Positions 1 through 12,712 are shown, counted from the stretch's first letter. The stretch is DNA of 64,000 nucleotides from Leptodactylus fallax (GCA_947044405.1 CAMRHE010000035.1:7971501-8035500), one strand, 5' to 3'. Numbers and translations: made by a program. The notes: generated by a model not told the origin, from the letters alone.

Positions 1-99
1 GATGACAACGATATCATCGAAATAACGAAGGTAAATCATAGGTTTGGTGGTGCATGTTGATAAGTATGCTTCTAACCTCCCAACAGAACCAGTAACGCA

Positions 100-643
100 G
101 CTCATACAATTCATCCTTAGCCACAACTATTTTACTTTTGGAGAGGATCTATATCTACAGCGAATGGGAACTTCAATGGGGACCAGATTTTCACCCTAGT
201 ATGCAAATCTCTTTATGGCAGAACTGGAAGGAGCATACTTATCAACACTGCTGACAGTATACCTGTCCCACAGTCACAACAGGTGCACAGAATTAGGGGG
301 ACATTTTCCTGCAGGTCTTCCAATGTGGTGTATCTCATAATGTGTGTGCCTCTATGTGGGGGAAACAGGGCAGAGACTCAGTCAGTGGATGAACTCACAC
401 AGATTTACCATTAATAACAGCAGAACAGATCTCCCAGTGGCCGCACATTTCTCCGGAGAAGACCACTCTATTGAAGATTTGCGGGTTGTGGTTTTAATGG
501 GACATTTTGAGACACAGAGAGAAAGAAAAGAATGGGAATATAAGCTAATGCAAAAATTTCAAACTCTGCAATTTGGACTTAATATATTTCATGTCACACT
601 ATGTATGAACTGTGAGGATCACAAATCACGACCTGATTGCTAA
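100..643 (+). pseudogene. Penelope-like element remnant: RT end plus GIY-YIG endonuclease
   Basis: Broken C-terminal part of a Penelope-like retroelement, whose reverse transcriptase and GIY-YIG endonuclease act together in target-primed reverse transcription. At about 111-240 one frame reads NYFTF, then GTSMGT and YANLFM, matching the late RT motifs of Penelope elements, but a stop codon interrupts it. From about 310 a frame reads CRSSNVVYLIMC, the Cys-containing linker that normally precedes the endonuclease. A frameshift then moves to the 344-643 frame, which reads CLYVGETGQRL (the YIG part), NSHRF, LPVAAHFS, DHSIEDL and ERKEWEYKLM. The opening codon there is GTG, so it is not a true start. 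The RT palm, fingers and N-terminus lie outside the window or are deleted. Clearly dead; family assignment is firm. Confidence 0.8.
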
Positions 644-3307
644 CAGATAACAGATCCCTCCATCATGCCCCACAAATTTTCCAGACTGTTTATTTCCTGA
701 CCTGTTGTAAGTAACTTCTCTACTTATATTGCATTTTGTTATTCCAATATCCTTTGAAGATCCATGTCTTATATGTATATAAAGAGTGTGAATTTTCAGT
801 TCTTGTATACACCATTAATGAAGAAGAGAGCTAGACTCTCAAAGCTTACTATCAAATATACTCAGTTAGCCTCTAACATATTTATGAACAGCGTATGCCA
901 GAAACAACAGAAAAATAAGACTGATTCAACACTTTTGAAAGATGTGCACCAGAATGGGCGTGGTTTAAAAGTGTCTATCTTTACGACACCTTTACACTAT
1001 CGAGCAAAATGGTAACAATGTTTTGAACTTTTGAGTTTCAAGCTCCATATCTCACCATCCATATTTGTTTAAAATTAAAAACTGGATTTGTAGACTAGTT
1101 TAGTTTTGCAAAGCTTGACAGTATTGATATATAGCCCAGAATTGTTATTAGGCTCGCAAATTCTTATAAATTTAGCACACATTACATAATTTCTTTGCAA
1201 ATGCTTATTGAGCATCTTCAAGGAAAAAATTATCTTGATCAACAAACAAACAAACAAATCAGAGATAGAAACCTTTCTTCAAACACACCAAGAGATCACA
1301 AGCATAGAATAATAAAATCAAAGGACAAAAATGTATAAAGATCTGCCTAGACATTATTTCTATATTTTTACCTATGGCAAGATGTCTTTTGAATTCATAT
1401 GATATGTAATAGTATAATCACATAAACAAATCTAAATCAGAAACTAATCTAAGTACCGAAAAAAGTAAATGACTTTCTAATTAATTAATTATGTCATTCT
1501 TTATGAAAATAGTGGAGGTGTAGCTTATCTTAGGGGTTACAGCAGCTCCAGAATAGTGAAAAGTCAATCCACTCTTGTCCATGATTAAAGGTCTAAACAT
1601 GCCAACAAATGTCAAAGCACCACTTGTGTGAGATTTGTGTGTGACATAGGTCAGCGTGAGTGTGTGTGCATCAGTTATTGAACAATGTAAGTGCGTGTGT
1701 GTCCAAGACATGCAGGGGGGATTTATCATCCGCATATGGCAGTTGTAAAGGTAAGGTTTGCAACTTTTTGAATACCATTTTCTTAACTTTTTAAGCCTCC
1801 CTCACTTTCCTCTGAAAAAGGGCAAGGCCATCATCTCTGGCAGATTTATAATTATTTAGTCCAATTTCTATGTCCATTGTACATAAGGTTAATCTAAGCA
1901 CTTAATCTCTCCCTCCAATATAACACTCAGTTTGCAATCTGACTACCAATAAAATTGATTATCTTGTGATCCTTCATAGAATACAGTGTATTGGATAGCA
2001 AGTGAACAATGAAGTGAAATTTATGTTGGAAGCAGGAAATATTGGAAAATGTAAGCATCAGATCAACTTTCAGAATGGCTAAGTTGTAAGGGCTAGACGA
2101 CTAGGACAGTGCATCTCCAAAATGGCAGGACTTATGGGCTATTGCGCTATGCAGAGTAGTACCTAAAAAAATTTATCCAAGGAAGGACATGGGAATCAAT
2201 AGCTTACTGGTGCGTGGAAAAGAGGGAAAGGGGTGGACAAAGGCTATTTTCCCTGGTTCTGTTCAGCAGAAAAACAACAGTAGACCTAATTGCTGAATGA
2301 ACAAATGGCTATGAGTAAAGTTGTCATAACATAGTGTGATAGGATTGGCTTGAGGATTGCCGTCTCCTGAGACAGACGGGCACATTGAGCACAGCAACAA
2401 GAGTCCACTCCGGCCCAGTGTGGTGCAACTGGACACTACCAGTTTTATTTGTTTAGTTTTTCACGCAGTCAAACAAAACCTAAACAGTACAAAATAATAA
2501 TCCTCAGCCATCTGACCAGTACCTGCACCAGACGTACAGTACCTACTTACAGCGTGCTGAGCCTACTGCACAGCTTCCTAAACACAACAAACAGCAGCTG
2601 TTTTACTCTCAAGTAGTTTTCCCAGGAACAGAGATCCATCTACCTGCTTGTTTTTTTGCCCTTATATAGACACCTCAAGATCGCAAGGAATTAACCCCAA
2701 TCATCCCAAATACCTGAAGTGGCTAAATGGAGTAGAGACCTACCAAGCTCTCCCTACTCCAGCAGCCAGATCTTTTTTTTTTCCAGCATGGAACACAGCT
2801 ATTCTCACTACAAGCTTTCCCTGCTGCATTTAGAATGTATAAGGAATGCAAAGAGGATCTCATTGTACAAATAGAGGAATTTGCTTCTAGTGCCATCTAT
2901 TGAAAGGTAGTTCGCTATAGATTAAAATCTGGTTTTCAAAGAAACCTAAGAGCATAATCTGGGAATAATAGCCAAGCCAGTATAACTCCTCTAGAAGGAA
3001 GAGGTCTGTGCAGTCAGAGCTGATCGTCCCACTGTTATGCCATCACCCATCCTACTTGAGCAGCAAGAGCAGTGCTCCCGGCCCACCCCCCAGTGCACCA
3101 ACTACAAGTTGTTTTTCTCCAAATCTACAAAAGTGACATACATAACGAAGTTATATGTATATACAAAGTATTTGTAATGTGCTATGTAACATGGTGGTGA
3201 CAGCTGAATTGGTTTGGGGAAGGTGATAGACTTCCTTTTAAATGTAGAAAGAAAAGTGGTTATGATTTACTACTTAGCCCGATTTGTGCAAGTGCTCTGA
3301 CAATTAA
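644..3307. other. No gene seen
   Basis: AT-rich unique-looking sequence. Short open frames here have no recognisable motif. There is a short TG-rich tract near 1620-1710. I see no RNA gene or element end that I can name. Confidence 0.5.
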
Positions 3308-3632
3308 AGGGAGTCTGTCATCAGTAAATTGGTTATACCTCTAATGACTGTCTTTGTTATTCTGCTTTGGAGTCCCATTTTCATGTAAATCACATTTGCT
3401 GTTTTATTCATATGTAAATGAGGGGGAAGTGCTTTGACCAGGAATATAGAGCTGAGACCAAAGTCTACTCAAAGCACATTTCCCTCATTTACATATGAGT
3501 ACAACGGCATTTAACATGAAAAAGGGGCTTCAAAGATGATTGACATATCCAGGTATATCTGTAAACTGTAGAACCACCTCTACTAGGTACTGTGATTAGG
3601 TTTATATCTAATTTACTGCTGACAAATGTCCT
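3308..3632. repeat. Fold-back MITE with TTAA target duplication
   Basis: Flanked by TTAA at 3304-3307 and 3633-3636. The ends are inverted repeats: the left starts AGGGAGTCTGTCATCAGTAA and the right, read inverted, starts AGGACATTTGTCAGCAGTAA. An inner inverted pair around CATATGTAAATGAGG lets nearly the whole element fold on itself. A TTAA duplication is typical of piggyBac and Kolobok transposons; no transposase is present, so it is non-autonomous. A relative lies at 12245-12712. Confidence 0.8.
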
Positions 3633-4845
3633 TTAAAGGGTACCTGAGTTTTCATAGGAACTGAAAAATAATGCTGGATCTTGCTAATGAAGTTGTTCTA
3701 GAGCTATATTACCATATACAAGTGTCTTTTTAAGGGAGATATTACTACCATTTTGCTGACAATGCAGTCTAACTTTCTGTCTGAGCATGGGTGTGTGTAC
3801 CTGGAGTGGAAGTCTCCAAGTAGTTCACTGGGTGAGACTTCCAATGCAGGCGTTCCCATGAGATTCTGCAACTCACTCAGGGAAGTTTAGAAAGTCTCCT
3901 CCAAGGTGACAGGGACATGTTCAGTCCATTGCAAGCAGTCACTTGCTCAAAACCTGTTTACTGTGCTAGGATCCTCCTAAAGAGTGAAACAACAGGCGGG
4001 GGAAGTAGAGATGTGTCTTTCTCTCTATGTGCAGGCTCTTTCAAGTGAAAAACAGGAATCAGCTCCTAGCTGAGAGCCAATACTTTTTACTGCTTTACAT
4101 CTAATCCCAGCCCAAAACTGTTAGCCCAGCGCACTTTTAACCATTTGGTTGCTGTCTGTATAGCACGAAAAACTGTACTAAATAGGGAGCCATTAGGGAG
4201 ACAAAAGAGTTGTCTCCTTTCAGTGAGTGGAGCCAAATGATCCAGCTCATTGAAAAGAGCCGAAAGTATGCACTTACTCTGTTGTAGATCTAAATTTGTG
4301 CCAGTGCTTACAATGAAGCTGCTCTCTGTCAACCACAGTCTGTAAAGAGTTTGCAGTACAGAGCTGAGGGGGAGGTGCCTGGGAGTTTATACTGTGTCTG
4401 ATCTGCATGGAGAACACCTGAGAACAAAAAGCCACCCACCAACTTCCTATATTCTGTCTTTGCCTCCTCCACTTCTAGTGTTGAGCTGCAGGCAGAGAGC
4501 TCAGGTGTATCATATCTGCACAGGTTCATGCATATGGGGTCGAACCAGTCAGTCAGTAGTAGAACAGTCATGAGTAAGATGATCAGCTGTCTGCGTCCTG
4601 CTCTATTCTCTGTGGTGACAGGGTTGGGTTTTGGAGCCCCACAGATCTGGTATTGCTAATCTAACTGGCTGCACTGGTGACTGACTTCAGTCAGTCATTG
4701 GCTGGGTGGGCATCTCCAGGCTTTTCCTATTTTCATTTTTATGTTAGAGCCCCCATGCTGAGCGGTTTGAAATACAATTTCTGTGGAAAGCATAGAAATC
4801 TTTACTTCTCTGTAGCATTACTATGAATGCATGAACTATCTATGA
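3633..4845. other. No gene seen
   Basis: Unique-looking sequence between a MITE and a hAT-like element. The short minus-strand open frames at 4087-4571 show no recognisable domain. The start (AAAGGGTACCTGAG) could be a decayed MITE end but no partner end was found. Confidence 0.4.
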
Positions 4846-5645
4846 TAGGGGTAGACAACCTTTTTTGTTTGGCATGCCGATTTAAATAAAAAAAATCAAA
4901 GATGAGGTCCTCGGATTGCCGAGCAATAATTGTAAGGCTGATGACCCCTATACTAGTAATATAACACAAACTGTAACATAGGGGTGCTGTCATACTGTTC
5001 TCCCAGCCACATGCGTTTACCGCTATTTGCCTTGATACACCTGTACTTTTCCATTAGAAGCAATGTAAGTACATGTGCAACCCACAATCAGTGGTAAATG
5101 TATATGACTGGGAGAAGTGAGGTAACACCTGTAGGGTGTCACACTATGTATCTGGATTCTGCATCCCCGGCCGCCAATACTTTCACTTTTCTGTAAGTGA
5201 AAAGCAGATTAATTTCAGCTACATTTAATTCCTGGCTGTGTGGTAACAGCAAAACTACAGCCTGTAACTAATGGGTGTCACACTTACCCCAAAGTGACAG
5301 CACTGGCGCCCAGGGACTGGATTTGGCTATAGCCACATCTGGGTACAGAGTGTGTCACCTCCTGAAGAGAAACACCCTTAGGCCTCCTGCACACAAATGG
5401 CATGAATGTGGTTTTCACTGACCTATACATTAAAAATGAATTGACAGGGCTGCAAATGCAGACAGATATAGGACCTGCTCTATATTTTGCAGCTCTTCAA
5501 ATTGGCCCAGACACACAGACGCAAAAACGACATCTATGTGTATGGGCCCATTGAAATGTATGGCTCCGTACTTCTATCCACAAATGCATATAAAAAGTAT
5601 GGTCATGTGCATTACAATTTAGTAACTCCATGTGCCTCATATTAA

Positions 5646-6005
5646 AGGGAGTCTATCTTTAGATTTAGGCAAATTTCCCTAACGACATGTTGGAATAGCC
5701 TTTAGATAGGTTATTCTATCCCTACCTTTCTTTATCTTTTCTCCGACATCATTTTTTGAAATAAATACTTTATTCTTATATGCTAATTCTGTGCACGGAG
5801 CACAGGAGGCGTTCTGAGCACAGCACCATCATATCCAGTATTCCACCACCTCTTGCTGCTGCACGCCCCTTTACGTGAAGATATCCTCTTCTTCTTATTC
5901 TTTGCTGCGTCAGCAGCACTTCTCACTACAGTGCATGCAAATTCTGCACATGCACTGTAGTGAGAAGTGCTGCTGCTAATGCCTAAATCTAATGATAGGT
6001 CCTCT
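5646..6005. repeat. Fold-back MITE (TTAA), nested in hAT-like element
   Basis: TTAA at 5642-5645 and 6006-6009. The inverted ends share AGATTTAGGCA after AGGGAGTCTATCTTT on the left and AGAGGACCTATCATT on the right. Near the right end there is an almost perfect hairpin of about 30 bp per arm, starting AGCAGCACTTCTCACTACAG, around 5925-5990. Confidence 0.75.
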
Positions 6006-6009
6006 TTAA

Positions 6010-6424
6010 AGAGAGTGTTTCATGTGCTCATGAATATGTGGTTTTATATACTGCTAGAAAGTCAACAGTGCGCTGAATTCAACGCACTGTCGGTTTTCCC
6101 AGTATGTGCCCCGAGGCTGGAGAGAAATTAACCGGTATCACCCCACTGTCAGAAGGGAGTTCCTTACCGACCAGCGTCATCACTGGGCTGTAAGCAACGC
6201 CCACCCTGACTGTACTCTAACATAGCATTGCACTGTCAGAGGGGCGTTCCTAACCGTCCAGGTAAGGAACGCCCTTCTGACAGTGGGGAGATAATGGTGC
6301 TGTTAATTTCTCTCCAGCCCTGGGGCACATACCGGGAAAACCAACAGTGCGCTGAATTCAGCGCACTGTCGGCTTTCTAGCAGTATATAAAACCGCACTT
6401 TGATGAGGACATGAAAGGTCCAAT
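6010..6424. repeat. Fold-back MITE (TTAA), abutting the previous one
   Basis: Uses TTAA at 6006-6009, shared with the MITE on its left, and TTAA at 6425-6428. The inverted arms are about 150 bp long; both contain GGTTTTATATACTGCTAGAA, the octamer-rich GTGCGCTGAATTC, and GGCTGGAGAGAAATTAAC. A half copy of the same end (AGAGGACCTTTTATTGG ... CTGGAGAG) begins at about 16903. Confidence 0.8.
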
Positions 6425-6884
6425 TTAATAGCAATTAACCCCATCTTGTCCCTCACATTAACCCTTGTGTGCTTCATATAAGTTGCTGATATGTGAAAGA
6501 CATGGAGGTACTAATTAAATATCTTCATTATTGAGGTCCTTTATTAGTACCCCCATATGTCTCACCTGTTTGTAACTCTTATGTAAGGCACATAGGGGTT
6601 AATGTAAGGGACATGATGGGGTTAATTGCTATTAATGTGAGGCACATGGAGTTACTAAAACTAAATTAATAACCCCAAATGCCTGACATTAATAAGAATA
6701 GTAACCCCAGCATGTACCTGGTGTTTTTTTCCTTTCACTTTGCTGAATGGAGCTCTCCTCTCCTCCTCCCCTTTGCAGGGATGCACAGGGCTCCCCCTCC
6801 TGGGCTTTCCTCACTCCCCTCATTGGTGGGCAGAGAGGGCATGCGGCCAACAGTGGTACGCGTGCCAGGGGTTGCCGACCCCTG

Positions 6885-9513
6885 ATCTATAACAATGCAG
6901 ATTTTTCAGACTACTCTTGATGACAGTCTTAACTGCTTTAAGTAACTGTCACCTTGTATCTGTTGCTGTACACAACATTACAACCTAGAAACTTCTAGTC
7001 AGTGTTGATTTTAGGGATAAATGCTGCCTAATGTGCATTAATATGAGCTTTAACTTGCTGTCTAGAGCATCACCCATTACACTGTTACTAGTTATAATTT
7101 TACTAGATGGAAGATAAGCTTTAAATCAACATAACCGTTAAGCAAGCATTAAAATTCCCCTGAAGCTGCAGACTAGAAGCTGAATGTGTAATGTGATTGA
7201 ATTACATATATAATGTGAACACAGGTGATTTATTCATTGAGATCTACTGAAGATAAACTAATGGCAGGAAATTGGGGAAAATATTTCCTGAGCTTTTGCT
7301 TTTAAACCATGATATGCATTCAAAGTCCCTTATCCCTAGCATTACACTGGTGGCATCTCCATGCATGCTGATGTTATAGCTAACAATACTTACATCAGTT
7401 CATGAATACAGTTTGTATTATTGATATATATGCATTATACATGGGATAATGCACCCCTAATATAAATTATGAATAGTCACCATGGAGTTGGCTGACCATA
7501 TGGCCCCAGGCAAAGGGCTTATTCACACAACCGAGTTCCATGTTTGAAACACAGTCTGTGAGTGAGCTGTATTTTCCAGAAGGTCCATGGCCGTGTAAAT
7601 GGAACTCACTGTATCATAGTGATTGAATAGAAATAACTGCACTATAGTAAGTTATGATGCATCAAGCTCCCAAACAGACAATCTGTTACTGCACCAAGCT
7701 AACGTAAAGCTGTCACTAGTGCTCTGCCTGTTTGGGACCTGTTTGGTAAATTAATGCAAATAAAACCCCTAATATCTATTTTTCAAGAAATTAGTGTAAA
7801 AAAACTGTATATAAAAGAGGGGAAAAGCTATTTCAGCGTAGCTCATGCAGAGAGTCACTTTGGTAGAAATTGAATGGACATAATAAAATTGTAACTGTCA
7901 CAGAATAACCTTGTGTATTAATACTGTTGTATTACACAATAGGGATTGTGTACTGGTCACCAATAGGCTCCAATTTTTTACTGGGTGTCTGTGTAGGGAA
8001 TAGTGAAGTCTGCTGTGCTACTGCATGCAGCAAAAAAATATGTACTGAAGTATATGGCCCAACAGACGCCAAGAGGACACTTGCCTCTGTCAGGTTAATA
8101 GTTGTTTTTTAGTACATTTCCACCAATATAGCCTTGTATTTGGATAAAACATACTTTAGTGTGGAAAATTAGCATGTACGTAAGTATACAAATAAAAAGG
8201 TTGACCAAGATGACAAATAAATTTGACCAAGGTGAAACAGAAATTTTACTTGTGTGCAGTATAGCATTAAATTGTAGGTTGTAATATATACATTTATATA
8301 TCGATTATGCTGCATGTCAGGTTGGTTTAATTTCTATTCTTTGTATGCCATTGTGCAGCCTTCCTAGAACAAAATTAATTTCATATGCTTTTTTTATATT
8401 TGTGCTGTCACTGTTTAAATACAAAGCAAATATTACTTAAACATAACCTTAATAAAACTTGTAGACAATCAAAAGTTAAACAGTTTTTCAAATATAAATA
8501 ATTAAATTACAGAGTATTAAAGATTGTCTCTAATTATCTCAATAGTGACAGTCTGTTGTATTGATCAGTTGCCAATGGATACAACCATGGAGGCAGAAAT
8601 CTCTATACTCTGTTCTATACTGTGAAACCCAGCAGGAGTTTAAGTCAGCTGCCCAACTGATCAGGATGATTCATACTTATTTCTCTCTTCCCTATTTTAG
8701 TATTCAAAGTACTCATTGGGGGAGATAAACTAATGTAAAAAATTGGCATCCATAGTTTCCACATTTAATAAATGTTTTTACACACTTTCTTACAGTTTCT
8801 GACAAGTGGGTAGGGTTTATTGTAAAGGGAATGGGGCTTAATATGCAACAGTATGTGCCAAAATTTTAGATTTTTTTTTTGTCAGAAATTAAGCCAACTA
8901 AGTAGTGTAAAGTTAGACATGCAGTCTACAAGTGAACCAGATGTATCAAATAGCATAGGACACTCTCTATGTTTGCACTAAATCTTAAACAGTTTATCTG
9001 CCCCAATGAGTGGTTTGTATCAAATAGACTCAGCAGCCCTGGTGGTCATGTAATTGATTGAGATAAGCAAATCATTTTGCAACGTGTTGGGTTTGTTATG
9101 AATTTTCTCTTCAGACCCCAGAGACCCCCAAGTTGAGGCAGGGGGTAGATGCAGAAAAACAAAGTACAAATAATGATATTTAACTTTCCATAATTATCCA
9201 CTGTGTGACATCACTGGTGACATGGGGTGCATCAATGTCATGATGCTTTCACAAAAGGACTGAATGGCACAGCAAAGCCCTGGAGACTTGAGAAACAGTG
9301 TAAGTGTTTGTCCCACACCTCCTCCAGGCCTTTGCTTATTATACTCTGGGGTTTGAAGAGAGTAAGTACTGTTACTCACTTGTACCAAATCCAGCACTGT
9401 ATGCTGCCCTGTTGCCCTTCTCTGGCTGCAAAACCCAGTGCTCACTGATGATGTCCAGAGTTATTTAACCAAGGCTCAGGCAGTTGGGATGCTGATGGAT
9501 TATAAAGGTAGTA
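6885..9513. other. No gene seen
   Basis: AT-rich sequence without a recognisable gene. Around 9105-9375 there are pieces of a dispersed repeat (CTTCAGACCCCAGAG ... TTATACTCTGGGGTTTGAAGAG, an inverted pair) that recurs near 15660, 25680-26000 and 59600. Confidence 0.45.
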
Positions 9514-9787
9514 AGGGTGGGTTCACACGTTCGCCGGAGTCCGTCCGCCGCGAATCCGACTGAAAATCTCGGACATGCAGGACTTTGATTCCAGCGAAAA
9601 AAAAAACGGCTTCGCGGCGCAGAGGGTGTAAGCGCACACCCGCGCATTGCTTTAAAAACCCATTCAGATGAATGGGGTTTTAAGCAATGCATCACAAACC
9701 TTCCCCTATCCAGCCCCTTTACAGTTTTCTGAGATTTTCAGTCGTATTCGTGGCGGACGGACTCCGGCGCAAGTGTGAACCCACCCT
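9514..9787. repeat. Fold-back MITE with TA duplication
   Basis: Flanked by TA (9512-9513 and 9788-9789). The inverted ends AGGGTGGGTTCACAC ... and their partner extend about 55 bp per side through GGAGTCCGTCCGCCG and CGACTGAAAATCTC. GC-rich compared with its surroundings. A 3'-truncated copy lies at 29702-29925. Non-coding; the open frames crossing it are not genes. Confidence 0.85.
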
Positions 9788-10188
9788 TACCTTGATATTC
9801 CCTTGGTTTCCGCCTTTACTATTTACTTTACTATTCCAGTGGCCAGCTGCAATGCATTCAGTCCACTATAGATTCTACTTTGCTACATCACTACATCAGG
9901 TCCTGCTGTTAGAGACTCCATTCTTCTATATCACTGAAACAGTTCAGCCTAAATACTAACTCTCTTCTGCTGTAACACTGGTCCATCTCCACTATATTGC
10001 TGGTTTAGTTTTTTTCTCTGCTGGATCTATTCGGTTATACTAAGGCTATTTCACACTACTGTTATTAATGTCCTTTGCTGTTAACCAAAGATGGAGCCCC
10101 ATCTGTCTGTGTCTGTTCCCATTGACTCTATTATAAACAACCTGATGGATGCTATCTTCTGTTATGTTTGTTTACAGTAAAGTATGTA

Positions 10189-10706
10189 CAGTTGAAACCA
10201 GAAGTTTACATACACTATATAAAAAGACACATATGCATGTTTTTCTCACTATCTGAAATGAAATCAGAATAAACCTTTCCCGTTTTAGGTCAATTAGGAT
10301 TACCAAAATTATTTATATTTGCCAAATGCCAGAATAATGAGAGAAAATTTTTGAAGGCATTTTTATTACTTTCTGCCAAGTCAAAAGTTTACATACATTT
10401 CATTAGTATTTGGTACCATTGCCCTTTAAACTGTATGACTTGGATCAAAAGTTTGGGATATCCTTCCACGAGCTTCTCACAATAGTTGGTAGGAATTTGG
10501 GCCCATTTCTCCTGACAGAACTGGTGTAACTGAGCCATGTTTGTAGGATGCCTTGCTCGCACTTGTCTTTTCAGCTTTGCCCATAAATTTTCAATAGGAT
10601 TGAGATCAGGGCTCTGTGATGCCCACTCCAAAACATTGACTTTGTTATCCTTAAGCCAATTTGTAACCAGTTTGGCAGTATGCTTCGGGTTATTTTTCCA
10701 ACGCAT
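10189..10706 (-). pseudogene. Tc1-like transposon fragment with transposase C-terminus
   Basis: One end of a Tc1/mariner element. A TA at 10187-10188 is followed by the terminal repeat CAGTTGAAACCAGAAGTTTA, of the kind found in Sleeping Beauty and its relatives, and the motif AAAAGTTTACATACA recurs at about 10383-10397 as the inner direct repeat. The minus-strand frame 10389-10706 encodes about 105 residues of the transposase C-terminus: NNPKHTAKLV, NVLEWASQSPDLNPIENLW (with the third catalytic residue, Glu) and RARHPTNMAQLHQF. The first two catalytic Asp residues and the DNA-binding half are missing: the copy stops near 10706, and no second terminal repeat is seen. The residue run that should be QQDN before DPKH has decayed. 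Inactive. Confidence 0.85.
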
Positions 10707-10969
10707 TTCTCAACCCTGTTGAGGGTGCTCCACTGTGGATCTATAAAGAGATGCATAGAGAGGGCAAAAAAAAAAAAATCACACTCTTGTGGATAGTTGA
10801 GGGTCCTACAATAATATTGCCACCACCATTTCAAACATTTCAATGATGTATATTACCAGGACAACAGAAGACATAGTTTCCTCCTGGTCTAAGTTAAAGC
10901 ACAAATATATTCCAGTGCAAACCAACCCAAACAAAAAAAAAAAAAAAATCACTTGAGGAATATTGCTGC

Positions 10970-11790
10970 TGAACTTCAGCCAATATTTCACAGGGACAAT
11001 AAACTAAGTGAAGCATAACCAGATTTGCCTCTCCTCAGATATAAACAACTACAAAACTTAAGGAATCTCCTGGTTAGAAGTGTCCTCACGTCACTCATCA
11101 GAGACTGGCACATTTCCGTGCAACAACAAGAAATGCTAGACTTGTACCCACATTGTTTCATCAAGCACAGTCCACATACTAAACACGATAGGACTAATAT
11201 TTCTAGATCATTTTCAGGTACATCCTCCAATCTAGAGTACATGATATTGTGTACAACATGCCCCAATGAAGGAATTTACACTGGAGAAAAAACAAACAAA
11301 CAAACTGCAGGCCAAGATGAATCTACACAGGCAACCAATAAAATTTCAGCTGGATGTTCCAATGGGAAAATACTTCTCTGGGCCAGACCACAGCTTGTCA
11401 GACAAAGTCCTAATTCTAAAAGGTCTATCCAGGAATGACAGAGAGGGAATTCAAGCTGATGATACAATTCAGATCATTGACAAAAGGACTCAATCACCCC
11501 TTACATGGGCACAATTCATCCCTCTTCATCAAACTGACTACAGATGACTCCAAACCCCTAAACCCTCCAAATTCTAACCCCTATAATTTCATTTTTATTA
11601 CCAAATCTTATCTTACTAACTTATCACCTCATGAGCTATTTGTCTTGGTGTAGCATCTTGCTAATGTTGTGCTGTGTTTTCAGTCATTCTTTTGTTAATG
11701 CTTGAAGAAGGAGCCTCTGTGCTTTGAAAGCTTGCAAATGTAATTTATCTGGTTAGCTAATAAAGGTATCATACCTAAGATCCTTTTTTT
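10970..11790 (+). pseudogene. Penelope-like element 3' part with decayed GIY-YIG domain
   Basis: The frame 11025-11438 reads PLLRYKQLQNLRNLLVRSVL, then, after a damaged Cys linker, FSGTSSNLEYMILCTTCPNEGIYTGEKT, which is the linker plus the GIY-YIG entry motif. After a frameshift, the 11266-11547 frame carries the downstream half: PMGKYFSGPDHSLSD and KVLILKG, then RNDREG and a decayed tail. Upstream, about 10975-11025, TINKLSEA and PDLPLLRY fit the end of the RT-to-endonuclease linker. The 3' untranslated tail (about 11700-11790) has GAAGAAGGAGCCT ... CTTTGAAAGCTTGCAAATG ... AATAAAGG, a usual tail for vertebrate Penelope elements. The RT domain is absent: the copy is 5'-truncated, as expected for target-primed insertion. 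Confidence 0.8.
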
Positions 11791-12244
11791 TCTTTTTTGA
11801 AACAAAAGTATCAAATATTGTATGATCTGAAAAGCAAAAAAACAAAACAAAACAAAACATCTTTTACACGGGGATGAATGCAAATGGACACCCAATGGAA
11901 GGGGCTTCATCTGCATCTGTCATTTAATGTCCGTTGCTTTCATCCTGTGAAGTTAGACTGCATCTAACTTAGCTATCTGCACCACCCACATCTGTCTCTT
12001 CAGACTTTAGCAGAATCATTGGACAACACTTACCAGATCCACCACTCTTTGAACCGTAACAAAAATAAGGATAAACCCATTTGCGATGTCCAGCATACAT
12101 GTACAGTGGATGTCTTGACTTTAAACATTATACCCACTCAGTAACTGGGTAGGCATCATGGCTCACATGTGTCTAGTGTTTTACACAGCAGACATCCCCC
12201 AGCAATGTCAACTATCAGAGACAACTCCAATCACAAACATTTAA
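11791..12244. other. No gene seen
   Basis: Simple A-rich and T-rich stretches and unique-looking sequence between a Penelope tail and a MITE. Nothing recognised. Confidence 0.4.
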
Positions 12245-12712
12245 AAGAGGTCAGTCAACAGGAAAATCGGTATCACACTTATCACAGCACCTTGTACTCT
12301 TTCCATGGATGCCTTTTTATTTTACATTGCAGCTCCATTTTCATAAAAAACAGCATTTTATTGTTATGCAGATTAGCTGAAAAAGGCTTTAGGTGCGTTT
12401 CTTCTCCTGCTTCACTCTCTGCTCTAGATAACCGCCCCTAACTGCGCTCCTCCATCAATTGCCTGAGTGACATCTCCCACTCTGTCACATTTTGCAGTTA
12501 GGGTTATTTATCAGGAGCAGATAGTGAAGCCCCAGCAAGAGAAGAAATTCCCCAAAGCCCTTTTCAGCTAATTTCCATAACAATAACATGCAGATTTTTA
12601 TGAAAATGGAACTTCAAAGCAGAATGAAAAGGGCATATTTGGAAAGTATAGAAGCAGCCCTACAAGGTACTGTCATTAGTTTGATATGGATTTTCCTGCT
12701 GACAGACTCACT
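12245..12712. repeat. Fold-back MITE (TTAA)
   Basis: TTAA at 12241-12244 and 12713-12716. The ends are inverted: left AAGAGGTCAGTCAACAGGAA, right (inverted) AGTGAGTCTGTCAGCAGGAA. Long inner arms (about 12315-12455 and 12493-12620) share GATTAGCTGAAAA, CTCTGCTC and ACTGC blocks, so the element folds almost end to end. Same family as 3308-3632. Confidence 0.8.

Larger units (their letters stand above)
4846..6884. mobile_element. Non-autonomous hAT-like element
   Basis: The left end TAGGGGTAGACAACC and the inverted right end CAGGGGTCGGCAACC match at 12 of 15 positions. The element is flanked by the 8-bp near-duplication ATCTATGA (4838-4845) and ATCTATAA (6885-6892); eight-base duplications are the hAT hallmark. 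No transposase is present. Two TTAA fold-back MITEs sit inside (5646-6005 and 6010-6424). A second copy of the right end, in the opposite orientation, starts at 14957 and shares the segments around 6430-6880, which confirms the element boundary. Confidence 0.75.

Noticed and set aside
2101..2900. Possible solo LTR around GTTTTATTTGTTTAG ... TTTTTTTTTCC
   Set aside because: No paired copy, no TG...CA ends with a duplication could be found.
10707..10991. 90- and 61-codon minus frames with Phe runs
   Set aside because: Driven by poly-A tracts between a Tc1 fragment and a Penelope fragment; no motif.
11085..11110. Hammerhead core on the minus strand (CTGATGAG)
   Set aside because: No GAAAC box at a usable distance and it lies inside coding sequence of the Penelope linker.
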